Positions 23,150-31,333 of a stretch of 35,203 nt of DNA are shown here, one piece after another. Position 1 is the stretch's first letter. Each line of letters opens with the position of its first letter. The DNA is taken from contig JAEXCS010000006.1 of the NCBI GenBank assembly GCA_023402075.1, positions 1 through 35,203 on the forward strand, written 5' to 3'. A program made the position numbers and the translations under genes. The stretch comes from Bacillota bacterium. Lineage in GTDB: Bacteria; Bacillota; Clostridia; Oscillospirales; Oscillospiraceae. Under the pieces are notes generated by a model that saw nothing but the letters and a program-made list of their open reading frames with translations, did no database searches and was not told the DNA's origin.

Positions 23150-24553
23150 TCAGACCTTTTTCTCAAAATAATAATATGTTTCATCCTCGCCTGCGGGCCG
23201 CATACAGGAGGCAAGCATCTTTCGGGATGCTTCGTTCTCCTTGAAGCACTTGGCCACCACCCGTGTCAGGTGAACGCCGTACAGTCCCCACTCGGCGGCA
23301 GCGGTAAACGCCTCCGTCCCATATCCATGTCCGCCGTATTCGCCTGAGATGCGGCAGCCCAGTTCCGCGTCGCCCCGGTAATTAAAGTGATAGAGCACCG
23401 CCTCGCCGATGAGCTTTCCATCCAGCCGGATGGCAAAATTCACCGCAGCGCAGTTGCGGCGATCCCGCTTTGCCACCTCGTAAAAGCTCCGCTCCTCCAC
23501 CGGGCCGCCAAGACCTGCCACGTCGTCATAGCCCCACCAGCGGTTCCGCTCTCCGTCCAGCACCAGTGCATTGTAAGCAGGAATGTCCTCCTCCGTCAGT
23601 TCGGAGAGGGTCAGCCGCTCCGTGGTCAGCTCCGGCAGGGTCTTCACATGGCACAGCAGCTCGTTTTGCGGGGCAAAGTGATACTTGGGCGCCAGATGAT
23701 CCGGCCCATATTGCAGCTTTGAGGTCCGCAGCCCTCTGTCGGCGGCGTCGTCCTCCCGGTTCAGCCAGACGGCGTCCCCGGCAAAGTGCCGGGCAAAAGC
23801 CTGCACCATGGCAGGATAGACCCCCACATAGGAATACAGCGCTTTTTCAATATGAATAATCAGTGTGTCTCCGCACCGCTCCGCCAGTGCCAGGGAGAGA
23901 AGCTTTTCCCCGCTCATCATTCCGCCGCAGAAAAACCACGGCTTATCCAACTGCCCCACCGTCCGTTTTGCAAGTTCTAATTCCGTTGCGGCTCTGGGGT
24001 CGTCCGCCTTGGCAAACTCCTGTCCGTAATCCTCCCAAAACCGATTCACCAAAGGCATATCCTCCGCGGTCAGAGGTTTAAACTCCGCATCGGGACAGGC
24101 GGCGTAAAACTTTTTAATGTGGTTGCGCTGCCCGGAATATCGCCGCCCCGCGAAGTTTTGCAAATCCTCAGCTTTATATAAATAGTCCTGCCATGTGCGC
24201 ACGTTGCGCACACCCACATAGGGATAGCGCTGTAAAAGCTGGGGCACCTTTACCGCCGGAACCACGGAAATCACCGGGGCCGCCCCCGTCTCCATACACC
24301 AATCCTCAATGGCTGAAAGTGCGGCATCCTCGTCTCCCTCGGGGCCGGGGACGGGATAGTCAAACAGAAATTCCCCATCCATCTCATTGCGGACGATCAG
24401 ACATCCCTCCGCCTCCGCGAAGGCGGGGTGGAGCCGTTCCCCCCACATCAGCTTTGTTCCTGCGGAATATTCGCAAAGTCCATAATTGCATGTCCCATAA
24501 TATCCGCGCAGCAATGCTCCATGTTCGGCGGTTATCGGCGTAAATTCAAGCAT
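23150..24553 (-). CDS. Fusion of DUF2156 (lysyltransferase-like) and GNAT acetyltransferase domains
   Basis: This 467-residue protein joins two acyltransferase-fold units. Residues about 1-300 match DUF2156, the aminoacyl-tRNA-dependent transferase fold of phosphatidylglycerol lysyltransferase: TWQDYLYKAEDLQNFAGRRYSGQRNHIKKF, then HIEKALYSYVGVYPAMVQAF and WLNREDDAADRGLRTSKL. Residues about 312-467 are a RimJ-like GNAT domain (TERLTLSELTEEDIPAYNAL) with an acetyl-CoA loop GEYGGHGYGTEAF. There are no membrane helices, so it is soluble and unlike MprF. The substrate of each half is unknown; transfer to an amino group is the likely chemistry. The start MLEFTP has GAGG close by; an ATG ten codons earlier is followed by a leader hairpin at 24584-24599. 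It is transcribed alone. Confidence 0.82.
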   Translation of the reverse strand: MLEFTPITAEHGALLRGYYGTCNYGLCEYSAGTKLMWGERLHPAFAEAEGCLIVRNEMDGEFLFDYPVPGPEGDEDAALSAIEDWCMETGAAPVISVVPAVKVPQLLQRYPYVGVRNVRTWQDYLYKAEDLQNFAGRRYSGQRNHIKKFYAACPDAEFKPLTAEDMPLVNRFWEDYGQEFAKADDPRAATELELAKRTVGQLDKPWFFCGGMMSGEKLLSLALAERCGDTLIIHIEKALYSYVGVYPAMVQAFARHFAGDAVWLNREDDAADRGLRTSKLQYGPDHLAPKYHFAPQNELLCHVKTLPELTTERLTLSELTEEDIPAYNALVLDGERNRWWGYDDVAGLGGPVEERSFYEVAKRDRRNCAAVNFAIRLDGKLIGEAVLYHFNYRGDAELGCRISGEYGGHGYGTEAFTAAAEWGLYGVHLTRVVAKCFKENEASRKMLASCMRPAGEDETYYYFEKKV

Positions 24554-24649
24554 ACTTCCTCGATCCTTTCCCGGTTTATCCATGGGCGGCTACCCGCCCT
24601 GCAAACCCTGTTTGTCTAATGTTTTTGTGCTTTTTGTTAATTTTGTCAC

Positions 24650-24719
24650 AAGTGTGTAAAAAATTTTTGTACACTTTTCACCCATTTCTCTTGACTTCAC
24701 ACTTTGTTAATAGTATATT
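24650..24719 (+). promoter_or_regulatory. Promoter and upstream palindrome of the NSS transporter gene
   Basis: The plus strand has a -35 TTGACT (24691-24696), a 17-base spacer and a -10 TATATT (24714-24719). Upstream, AAGTGT (24650-24655) and ACACTT (24671-24676) form an inverted repeat around an A6T5 centre, a plausible operator or bent-DNA site. The whole 24600-24750 stretch is AT-rich compared with its surroundings. Confidence 0.65.
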
Positions 24720-24755
24720 TTTACCACAAATCCAATTAAGAAAGAGGGGCTATTT

Positions 24756-26294
24756 GTGGAAAATGAGAGGGGCAGTTGGGGAAGCAACGTTGGCTTCCTG
24801 CTGGCGGCAATCGGCTCGGCCGTCGGCCTTGGCAACATTTGGGGCTTTCCATACAAGATGGGCAAATCGGGCGGCTTTACCTTCCTGATTGTCTATCTGC
24901 TGCTGGCGGCGTTCGTGGGCTTCACCATCATGATGGGGGAGCTGGCGCTGGGACGGAAGACCGGAACCGGTCCTATCGGCGCCTATCACGCGGTATCCAA
25001 GCGGTTCAAGTGGATCGGCTGGCTGGCAGTCTTTTCTCCGTTCATCATCATGAGCTTTTATTCCGTGCTGGGCGGATACTGCATTGAGTACATGGCCCTG
25101 AACCTAAGCAATCTGGCCTTCCAGAACGCGGCGATCCCCGGCGGCGACCTGTTCCACTCCATGCTGACAAATCCCATGGGCTGCGTCTTTTTTACAGTCC
25201 TGTTCCTGATTATCTGCTATCTCATCAACCGCGGCGGCATCTCCGGCGGCATTGAAAAGTTCAACAACGTCGGTATGCCCGCACTGTTTGTGATGCTGGT
25301 CATCATCATCATCAAAAGCCTGTCTATGCCCGGCTCCATTGAGGGGCTGAAATTCATGTTTGTTCCGGGCTATGCGGTGGCTGGCGGCTTTATTCCGGTC
25401 GCGCCCAGTATCAGCACGGTTCTCTCCACAGCGGGCGGGCAGATGTTCTTCTCCCTGTCTCTGGCCATGGGCGCTATGATTACTTACGGCTCCTATCTGG
25501 ACAAAAAAGAGAATCTGGTGAAGAACTCCGCCATCATCGTCATCGCGGACACGACCATCGCCATCATGGCGGGTATTGCCGTCATTCCGGCCGCGGTGGC
25601 CTACGGTATCCAGCAGGGCATCCCCGTGGGCGACATCGCGCTGGGCGGCCCCAGCCTTCTGTTCGTTACCCTGCAAAACGTGTTTAACAGCATGGGCGGC
25701 GTCGGTTCCTTGTTCGGCACCATCTTCTATATGCTGGTGCTGATTGCTGCCATCACTTCCGCCATTTCCCTGATTGAGGTCATCAGCACTTTCTTCCTGG
25801 ACCGCGCGGCCCAGAGTGGCAAAAAAGCCAGCCGCTCCAAAATCGTCCTGCTGGTTTGTCTCGCCATTTTGGTGGAAGCCACCATCGTGGCGGTGGATGG
25901 TTTGGGTTCCAACGGCGTGTGGGTTCCCGGCCAGGCCGCCTTCGGCATCTCCGGCTGGAACGACTGCTGGCTGGACTTCATGGATATGCTCTCCGAGGGG
26001 ATTGCCATGCCGCTGGGCGCCATGCTGATGAGCATTATGATTGGCTGGGAAATTCACCCCAAGTCCATGCTGGACGAGATTCACTCCGGCGCAGGCAACA
26101 GAATGGACGGCTTCTTCTCCGTCTGCATGATGTTTGTCGCTCCCCTTGGCATGGTGCTGATCCTCTCCGGCCAGATTGCCGAATTTTTCGGCAAGGATGC
26201 CCGGGTTGCAGGCTATATCATCGGCATCGTGGTCTACGTGATTGGCGTGGCCGCGGCGAACACCTCTCCTATGCGCAAAGCAGCGCACAAATAA
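24756..26294 (+). CDS. Sodium-dependent transporter, NSS/SNF family
   Basis: This 512-residue protein has about eleven to twelve membrane helices. The first helix reads WGSNVGFLLAAIGSAVGLGNIWGFPYK, the defining NSS motif whose unwound centre binds sodium and substrate. GSYLDKKENLVKNS in the middle and FFLDRA after helix 8 also fit. The fold is LeuT-like, importing an amino acid or amine with sodium across the cytoplasmic membrane. The substrate cannot be assigned. Translation starts at GTG with GAGGGG upstream. It is a single-gene unit ending in a GC-rich terminator. The convergent AraC regulator might control it, but divergent thyA is equally near. Confidence 0.92.
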   Translation: MENERGSWGSNVGFLLAAIGSAVGLGNIWGFPYKMGKSGGFTFLIVYLLLAAFVGFTIMMGELALGRKTGTGPIGAYHAVSKRFKWIGWLAVFSPFIIMSFYSVLGGYCIEYMALNLSNLAFQNAAIPGGDLFHSMLTNPMGCVFFTVLFLIICYLINRGGISGGIEKFNNVGMPALFVMLVIIIIKSLSMPGSIEGLKFMFVPGYAVAGGFIPVAPSISTVLSTAGGQMFFSLSLAMGAMITYGSYLDKKENLVKNSAIIVIADTTIAIMAGIAVIPAAVAYGIQQGIPVGDIALGGPSLLFVTLQNVFNSMGGVGSLFGTIFYMLVLIAAITSAISLIEVISTFFLDRAAQSGKKASRSKIVLLVCLAILVEATIVAVDGLGSNGVWVPGQAAFGISGWNDCWLDFMDMLSEGIAMPLGAMLMSIMIGWEIHPKSMLDEIHSGAGNRMDGFFSVCMMFVAPLGMVLILSGQIAEFFGKDARVAGYIIGIVVYVIGVAAANTSPMRKAAHK

Positions 26295-26311
26295 GATCAG
26301 CTTTTTTCCTC

Positions 26312-26345
26312 ACCCCGGGACGCGTCATATGGCGCTTCCCGGGGT
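26312..26345 (+). terminator. Terminator after the NSS transporter gene
   Basis: Nine-base arms ACCCCGGGA and TCCCGGGGT, with an inner CGC/GCG pair, form a GC-rich stem 18 bases after the stop codon. Only a short TT follows, so strength is uncertain. The stretch to 26495 is AT-rich, has a small TTAGAA/TTCTAA inverted repeat (26366-26387) and no gene. Confidence 0.6.
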
Positions 26346-26495
26346 TTGCGCACATTATGACTTTATTAGAATATCAAGCTTTTCTAAATTATTCAAATGG
26401 CATTTACAACACTCTGAAAATTTTCCGGCCTTCCCATGCCCCACTTCGCCACATTGACGTTGCTTACCAGTCGGCAGATATTCTGCAGAAGTTTG

Positions 26496-27353
26496 TTACC
26501 TGTGGGGCTGAAAATCCCGGGGGCTTGCGTGAAATGTGGCGCGAAAAGCCCGCAAAAATGCGGAATAGTCCCCAAACCCGGCAAGGGCCGCCGCCCGCAT
26601 CACAGGCGTTCCCTCCCGCAGCAGCTCTCCTGCCAGCAGCAGCCGCTTCTGGCTGATATACTGGTGCATAGTATAACCCGTGACTTCCTTAAACCGGTGC
26701 ATCAGGTAATAGCGGCTGAGAAAAAACCGCTCCGCCAGCGCGTCTACTGTCAGCGGCCCGTCCAGATTCCCAGCAATATAGTGCAAAATTTCTTCAATTT
26801 TGGGGTCGGAACGATAAGCGTCCTTCTCTCGCTCCGCTGTTTTGTCCCGCAAACTGTCCCGGTTCACGTCAATCAAAAGCTGCTGACAGCATGCGTCAGC
26901 CATTCTCCCGCAGCCATACTCCCGGGACCGAAGTGCCTCCTCCAGCTCCTGAAAGCGGCGCAGGTAGAAGGGACGCCGCTCCCCATCCGTTCGCAGGAGG
27001 TGAAAGCCCCGGCGGCAGGCCAAGTCAAAGCAGGCGGCCAGCGGCTCGTCCGGGTCGCTCCGCCTGTCCATCCACTCCCGGCCCAGCCACAGCACCATCC
27101 GTTCATAAGGCTCTCCCGGGTCAATCAGCGCCCTGTGAATCTGGTTGCGGGGCACCAGCAGCAAATCCCACGGCTGGAGGAAATAGGTTACGCCCTCCAC
27201 CATGTAGGTCACCCTGCCGCCCAGAAGCAGGATAAGCTTGTCAAATTCGTGATAGTGATATTCCAGCGTTTTCGTGCTGGTATCCTTTAAACGGAACAGG
27301 CGAAAATCTTCCAACAGATACCCCCGCTTGTCGCCCTCCAGTCCCTCCGGCAT
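26496..27353 (-). CDS. AraC-family transcription regulator with cupin sensor
   Basis: This 285-residue protein has an N-terminal cupin-like domain (about 15-100) with HYHEFDKLILLLGG and FLQPWDLLLVPRNQIHRAL, which usually binds a small ligand. The C-terminal domain (about 185-285) has two helix-turn-helix motifs: DALAERFFLSRYYLMHRFKEVTG and AALAGFGDYSAFLRAFRATFH. The middle segment is typical of AraC regulators with a linker. ATG at 27353 was chosen because GGGGG lies eight bases upstream; an upstream GTG at 27362 overlaps that site. It is divergent from thyA with independent promoters. Its targets are not evident and could include the neighbouring transporter. Confidence 0.88.
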   Translation of the reverse strand: MPEGLEGDKRGYLLEDFRLFRLKDTSTKTLEYHYHEFDKLILLLGGRVTYMVEGVTYFLQPWDLLLVPRNQIHRALIDPGEPYERMVLWLGREWMDRRSDPDEPLAACFDLACRRGFHLLRTDGERRPFYLRRFQELEEALRSREYGCGRMADACCQQLLIDVNRDSLRDKTAEREKDAYRSDPKIEEILHYIAGNLDGPLTVDALAERFFLSRYYLMHRFKEVTGYTMHQYISQKRLLLAGELLREGTPVMRAAALAGFGDYSAFLRAFRATFHASPRDFQPHR

Positions 27354-27391
27354 CTCCCGCACCCCCTTTAATTTTTGTGGCTGTCTTTTCT

Positions 27392-27420
27392 ATTTTACAG
27401 CACTTTTTGCACAGATACAA
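27392..27420 (-). promoter_or_regulatory. Promoter of the AraC-family gene
   Basis: The minus strand has a -35 TTGTAT (27415-27420), a 17-base spacer and a -10 TAAAAT (27392-27397), about 40 bases before the start codon. Confidence 0.6.
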
Positions 27421-27486
27421 TCACAATTTTACCAAAAGGCTGCAATTCTATGCAGAACTTTTTTAGCGGTTCCCAGTCAATCCCCG

Positions 27487-27515
27487 TTGAAACCGGCGTC
27501 TCATTCTGCTATACT
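27487..27515 (+). promoter_or_regulatory. thyA-folA promoter
   Basis: The plus strand has a -35 TTGAAA (27487-27492), a 17-base spacer and a -10 TATACT (27510-27515), 35 bases before the thyA start codon. Confidence 0.75.
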
Positions 27516-27549
27516 GTATAAGTCAAGACAAAAAACGGGGGGATTCATC

Positions 27550-28380
27550 ATGAGCCGCGCGGACGAGCTGTTTATTCAAAACTGCCGGGAGATTCTGGAC
27601 ACCGGCGTATGGGACAGGGACAGGGAGGTCCGTCCCCGCTGGGAGGATGGAACCCCAGCCCACACCGTCAAGAAATTTGGGATTGTAAACCGATATGACC
27701 TTGCGGCCGAGTTCCCGATTCTGACGCTGCGGCGCACCTATTGGAAAACCGCAATTGACGAGCTTTTGTGGATTTGGCAGAAAAAGTCCAACAACATACA
27801 CGATTTAAACGCCAAAATCTGGGACCAGTGGGCGGATGAAACCGGCTCCATTGGCAAGGCATACGGCTATCAGCTTGGTGTGAAGCACCAATACCCCGAG
27901 GGGGAGTTCGATCAGGTGGACCGGGTGCTATACGATTTGAAGCACAACCCTGCCAGCCGCCGGATTCTCACCAACATCTATCATTTTCAGGATCTCCACG
28001 AGATGCACCTCTATCCCTGTGCATACTCCATGACCTTCAACGTCTCGGGAAATACCCTGAACGCCATTTTGAACCAGCGCAGTCAGGACATGCTGGCCGC
28101 CAACAACTGGAACGTAGTGCAGTACGCGGTGCTGACGCATATATTTGCTCAGGTTTCGGGCCTGCGGGCCGGGGAACTGGTCCACGTCATCGCAGACGCG
28201 CATATTTACGACCGGCACGTTCCCATTGTGGAAGAAATTCTCAGGCAAACCCCCACCGCAGCGCCGCAGTTTTCCGCGGACCCGTCGGTGACAGATTTTT
28301 ACCGGTTCACAAGGGACAGCTTCCGGCTGGAGGGCTATACCCCCGCCCCGCTGGAAGCGAAAATTCCCATTGCCATATAA
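27550..28380 (+). CDS. thyA: Thymidylate synthase
   Basis: This 276-residue enzyme methylates dUMP to dTMP using methylenetetrahydrofolate. The catalytic Cys157 lies in HLYPCAYSMTFNV, followed by the dUMP-binding NQRSQDMLAANNWNV. The latter form, with Ala-Ala-Asn-Asn, resembles Bacillus subtilis ThyA rather than the E. coli type. Folate and substrate contacts ASRRIL and HIYDRHVP are intact and the length is normal. ATG has a G-rich ribosome site six bases upstream; an open frame further upstream overlaps the AraC gene and promoter and is excluded. The DHFR gene begins 16 bases after its stop, so the pair form the dTMP cycle operon. Confidence 0.95.
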   Translation: MSRADELFIQNCREILDTGVWDRDREVRPRWEDGTPAHTVKKFGIVNRYDLAAEFPILTLRRTYWKTAIDELLWIWQKKSNNIHDLNAKIWDQWADETGSIGKAYGYQLGVKHQYPEGEFDQVDRVLYDLKHNPASRRILTNIYHFQDLHEMHLYPCAYSMTFNVSGNTLNAILNQRSQDMLAANNWNVVQYAVLTHIFAQVSGLRAGELVHVIADAHIYDRHVPIVEEILRQTPTAAPQFSADPSVTDFYRFTRDSFRLEGYTPAPLEAKIPIAI

Positions 28381-28396
28381 AGAGGGAGGCTTTTTT

Positions 28397-28891
28397 ATGA
28401 ATGCGATTTTATCCGTGGCACAGGATTGGGGCATTGGCAAAGACAATCAGCTGCTGTTTTATCTGAAGGAGGATATGAAGCGCTTTCGCACGCTCACTTC
28501 CGGAGGAACCGTCATCATGGGCCGCAGGACGCTGGAAACCCTGCCCGGCGGAAATCCCCTGCCCAACCGGCGCAACATCATTATCACCCACGGCAAGGAC
28601 TTCGTCCGGGAAGGTGCGGAAATTGTCCACAGCGTGGAGGCCGCAGTAAATCTGGTGGACATGAACGCGGACGACGTGTGGGTCATGGGGGGCGGCAGCA
28701 TCTATGCCGCCATGCTTTCCCGCTGCAAAATGGTTTATCTGACCCGGGTGGAGGCCGTGATTCCCGGGACGGATACTTTCTTCCCCAATTTGGATAAGCT
28801 GGCCGCGTGGAAAGTCGTTTCCCAGTCCGAGCCGATTGAGGAAGACGGTCTTACCTATCGGTACGTGGAGTATCTCAATTTGAATCTGTAA
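28397..28891 (+). CDS. folA: Dihydrofolate reductase
   Basis: This 164-residue enzyme regenerates tetrahydrofolate from the dihydrofolate made by thymidylate synthase, using NADPH. The start MNAILSVAQDWGIGKDNQLLFYLKEDMKRF includes the Trp loop and the active-site acidic residue (Glu25 in LKEDM). GTVIMGRRTLETLP and WVMGGGSIYAAML are the NADPH-binding motifs. The length is normal. GGGAGG precedes the ATG; an earlier in-frame ATG at 28370 overlaps thyA and is not needed. The gene closes the thyA-folA operon before a strong terminator. Confidence 0.95.
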   Translation: MNAILSVAQDWGIGKDNQLLFYLKEDMKRFRTLTSGGTVIMGRRTLETLPGGNPLPNRRNIIITHGKDFVREGAEIVHSVEAAVNLVDMNADDVWVMGGGSIYAAMLSRCKMVYLTRVEAVIPGTDTFFPNLDKLAAWKVVSQSEPIEEDGLTYRYVEYLNLNL

Positions 28892-28944
28892 GCCTCCCGG
28901 CGGGAAGCCTGCGGCAAAGTGTCCCGGCGAAAATTGTTTCTACA

Positions 28945-28974
28945 CAGGGCGGACCTCTTGGGAGGTCCGCCCTG
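28945..28974 (+). terminator. Terminator after folA
   Basis: Thirteen-base perfect arms CAGGGCGGACCTC and GAGGTCCGCCCTG enclose TTGG, followed by TTCGTTGCATTCTTTT. Confidence 0.85.
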
Positions 28975-29091
28975 TTCGTTGCATTCTTTTCCGTTGCTGT
29001 ATTTTCCGATACTGCCGCTTTTGTGATCCTTTTTCCACAACTTCTCTTCGCGGCACTCTTTTCCGTGTCTCCCTTTTCCCGGAAAACCGCC

Positions 29092-29120
29092 TTGCCAACC
29101 TGACGGAGGACAGTTATAAT
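29092..29120 (+). promoter_or_regulatory. Sigma-A-like promoter overlapping the recG start
   Basis: A -35 TTGCCA (29092-29097), a 17-base spacer and a perfect TATAAT (29115-29120) overlap the annotated ATG (29119). Initiation about seven bases downstream would fall inside codon 3. Either the promoter is not used, or the true start codon lies downstream. Confidence 0.35.
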
Positions 29121-31200
29121 GGAACAAGCAATACGAGAGGAGGCGGTCCCCACGGCGGATTTGAATACGGGCGTACAGTTCATCAAGGGGATCGGTGCCC
29201 AACGGGTCAAGGCCCTTGGCAAGCTGAATATCTCCACTCTGCGGGATTTGATTTCCTATTTTCCACGCACTTACGAGGACCGGACGCTTGCAAAGCAGAT
29301 TTCGGACCTCCAACCCGGAGAGCTTGCCTGCGTGGAGGCCATGGTCGTCTCTCCCCCCACCCTCTCCCGCGTTCGCAAGGGGCTGGAGCTGGTGAAGCTG
29401 CGGGCAGTGGATGACTCCGGCGTGCTGGACGTAACCTTTTTTAATCAGGCATGGCTGAAAAACAGCCTGAAGGCCGGTGAAACTTACATTTTTTACGGAA
29501 AAGCAGAGGGCAATCTCCTCCGCCGACAGATGGCGAACCCGGTGGTGGAACCGGCAGATCGACGGGAGCAGACGGGCCGCATCGTCCCTGTTTATCCCCT
29601 CACCGCCGGAGTAAGCCGCCTGCTTCTCTCCCGTTCCATCCGTCAGGGATTGGACGCCTGCGGGGATATTCTGCCGGACGTGCTACCGGAGGACATGCGG
29701 CAGACGCATCAGCTTTGCCGCGCGGGCTTTGCCTATGAAAACATCCACTTTCCCGCCTCTGCCGAGGCGCTGGATCAGGCCCGGCGGCGGCTGGCGTTTG
29801 AGGAGCTGTTCCTGTTCACCATCGGTCTGCGCCGTCTCCGCTCCCGGCGGGACGAGGTGCGCACCACGCCGTTTGAATGGGTCGATATGGCTCCTTTTTA
29901 CGCGGCGCTCCCCTTCACCCTCACCGCCGCCCAGAAACGCTGTGTGGAGGAAGCCCTTGGGGATATGCGCTCCGGTCGTCCCATGAACCGGCTGTGTCAG
30001 GGGGACGTAGGCTCCGGAAAAACGATGGTGGCTGCCGCCAGCGTATATTTCTGTGTGAAAAACAGCCGTCAGGCGGCGCTGATGGCTCCCACGGAGATTC
30101 TGGCCCGCCAGCATTACGACGGCCTTTCCCCCCTGCTGGAGCGCCTTGGTGTGCGGTGTGCTTTGCTGACCGGGTCCATGACCCCGAAGACCAAACGCAC
30201 TCTATCTGCCCAATTGGCGGCGGGAGAAATTGATTTTATCATTGGAACCCACGCACTGATTTCCGGCGGCGTGGAATACCAACGCCTTGGTCTGGTGGTG
30301 ACAGACGAGCAGCACCGCTTTGGCGTGGGGCAGCGGGCGGCGCTGGCCTCTAAAGGAGACAGCCCCCATATGCTGGTCATGTCCGCCACGCCCATCCCCC
30401 GGACGCTGGCCCTGATTTTATACGGCGATCTGGACGTGTCCGTCATTGACAAGCTGCCCCCCGGTCGGCAGCATATCGGGACTTCGGCTGTCTCCGACGG
30501 ATACCGCTCCCGGCTGTACGCCTTTCTTCGCACACAGGTGCAGGCGGGGCGGCAGTGCTATGTGGTCTGCCCCGAAATTACGGAGAGCGAAGAGGGGGAC
30601 GACGGACGCAAGGCCGTGATGCAGTACGCCGAAACACTTCGGACGGAGGTATTTCCCGACCTGCGGGTTGCTTTTGTCCACGGAAAGCTGAAAGCAAAGG
30701 AGAAAGAGGCCGTCATGTCCTGCTTTGCCGCCGGTGAAACGGACATTCTGGTGTCCACCACGGTGATTGAGATAGGCGTGGACGTTCCCAATGCTACGGT
30801 GATGGTGGTGGAAAACGCGGAGCGCTTCGGCCTGAGCCAGCTTCATCAGCTCCGGGGCCGGGTGGGCCGGGGAAGCCATAAATCCTACTGCATCCTCATC
30901 TCCGACAGCAAAAATGAGGACACCCGCCAGCGCCTGCGCGTCATGACCCAGACGGCGGACGGCTTTAAAATCGCGGAGGAGGATTTGCGTTTGCGGGGCC
31001 CCGGCGACTTTTTCGGTTTGCGGCAGCACGGCCTGCCGGGTCTGCGGGTGGCGGACCTTGGCTGCGACACTGCGCTTTTGAAGGAAGCCCAAGCCGCCGC
31101 AGATTCGCTGCTGGCGCAGGATGGGGACCTAGTCTCCTGCCCCGCAGTAGCCGCCCGGGTTTCCGAGCTGTTTCATCAGAGCGCGGACGCGCTGAACTGA
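29119..31200 (+). CDS. recG: ATP-dependent DNA helicase RecG
   Basis: This 693-residue enzyme reverses stalled replication forks and branch-migrates Holliday junctions. The N-terminal wedge domain (about 20-200) holds the conserved IKGIGAQRVKALGKL and YFPRTYEDRT. Helicase domain 1 contains the Walker A GDVGSGKT (about 295) and the Walker B variant DEQH (about 396), with SATPIPRTLAL. Domain 2 contains VSTTVIEIGVDVPNATVMV and QLRGRVGRG, and the C-terminal TRG region contains ADGFKIAEEDLRLRGPGDFFGLRQHG. The length is normal and all motifs are intact. ATG has GGAGG nine bases upstream, but a promoter-like TATAAT overlaps the start codon. A second purine-rich site (GAGAGGAGG) lies within the first codons. 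It is transcribed separately from folA. Confidence 0.95.
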   Translation: MEQAIREEAVPTADLNTGVQFIKGIGAQRVKALGKLNISTLRDLISYFPRTYEDRTLAKQISDLQPGELACVEAMVVSPPTLSRVRKGLELVKLRAVDDSGVLDVTFFNQAWLKNSLKAGETYIFYGKAEGNLLRRQMANPVVEPADRREQTGRIVPVYPLTAGVSRLLLSRSIRQGLDACGDILPDVLPEDMRQTHQLCRAGFAYENIHFPASAEALDQARRRLAFEELFLFTIGLRRLRSRRDEVRTTPFEWVDMAPFYAALPFTLTAAQKRCVEEALGDMRSGRPMNRLCQGDVGSGKTMVAAASVYFCVKNSRQAALMAPTEILARQHYDGLSPLLERLGVRCALLTGSMTPKTKRTLSAQLAAGEIDFIIGTHALISGGVEYQRLGLVVTDEQHRFGVGQRAALASKGDSPHMLVMSATPIPRTLALILYGDLDVSVIDKLPPGRQHIGTSAVSDGYRSRLYAFLRTQVQAGRQCYVVCPEITESEEGDDGRKAVMQYAETLRTEVFPDLRVAFVHGKLKAKEKEAVMSCFAAGETDILVSTTVIEIGVDVPNATVMVVENAERFGLSQLHQLRGRVGRGSHKSYCILISDSKNEDTRQRLRVMTQTADGFKIAEEDLRLRGPGDFFGLRQHGLPGLRVADLGCDTALLKEAQAAADSLLAQDGDLVSCPAVAARVSELFHQSADALN

Positions 31201-31239
31201 GGCGGCTTCGCACTTTCCGCTTTTCTCCTCATGCTAAAA

Positions 31240-31284
31240 AACCGGGAACGCTCACCTCTCAATGAATGGTGAGCGTTCCCGGTT
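31240..31284. terminator. Bidirectional terminator between recG and pilO
   Basis: Seventeen-base perfect arms (31240-31256 and 31268-31284) enclose an 11-base loop. An A run precedes and CAATTTTT follows. It closes recG and the type IV pilus unit, which face each other. Confidence 0.9.
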
Positions 31285-31333
31285 CAATTTTTCTGCTTTG
31301 GCTGACGGCCTTGTCCGGTGCAAAAGGAAACTT

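Noticed and set aside
25104..26288. 394-codon minus-strand open frame opposite the NSS transporter
   Set aside because: His/Asp/Gly-rich shadow of a gene with clear membrane helices; no family resemblance or ribosome site.
26355..26495. AT-rich stretch between the transporter and AraC genes as a mobile-element scar
   Set aside because: No target-site duplication or terminal repeats; only a short TTAGAA/TTCTAA repeat, easily due to chance.
27274..27549. N-terminal extension of thymidylate synthase
   Set aside because: It runs over the AraC gene and both promoters; ThyA family length fits the start at 27550.
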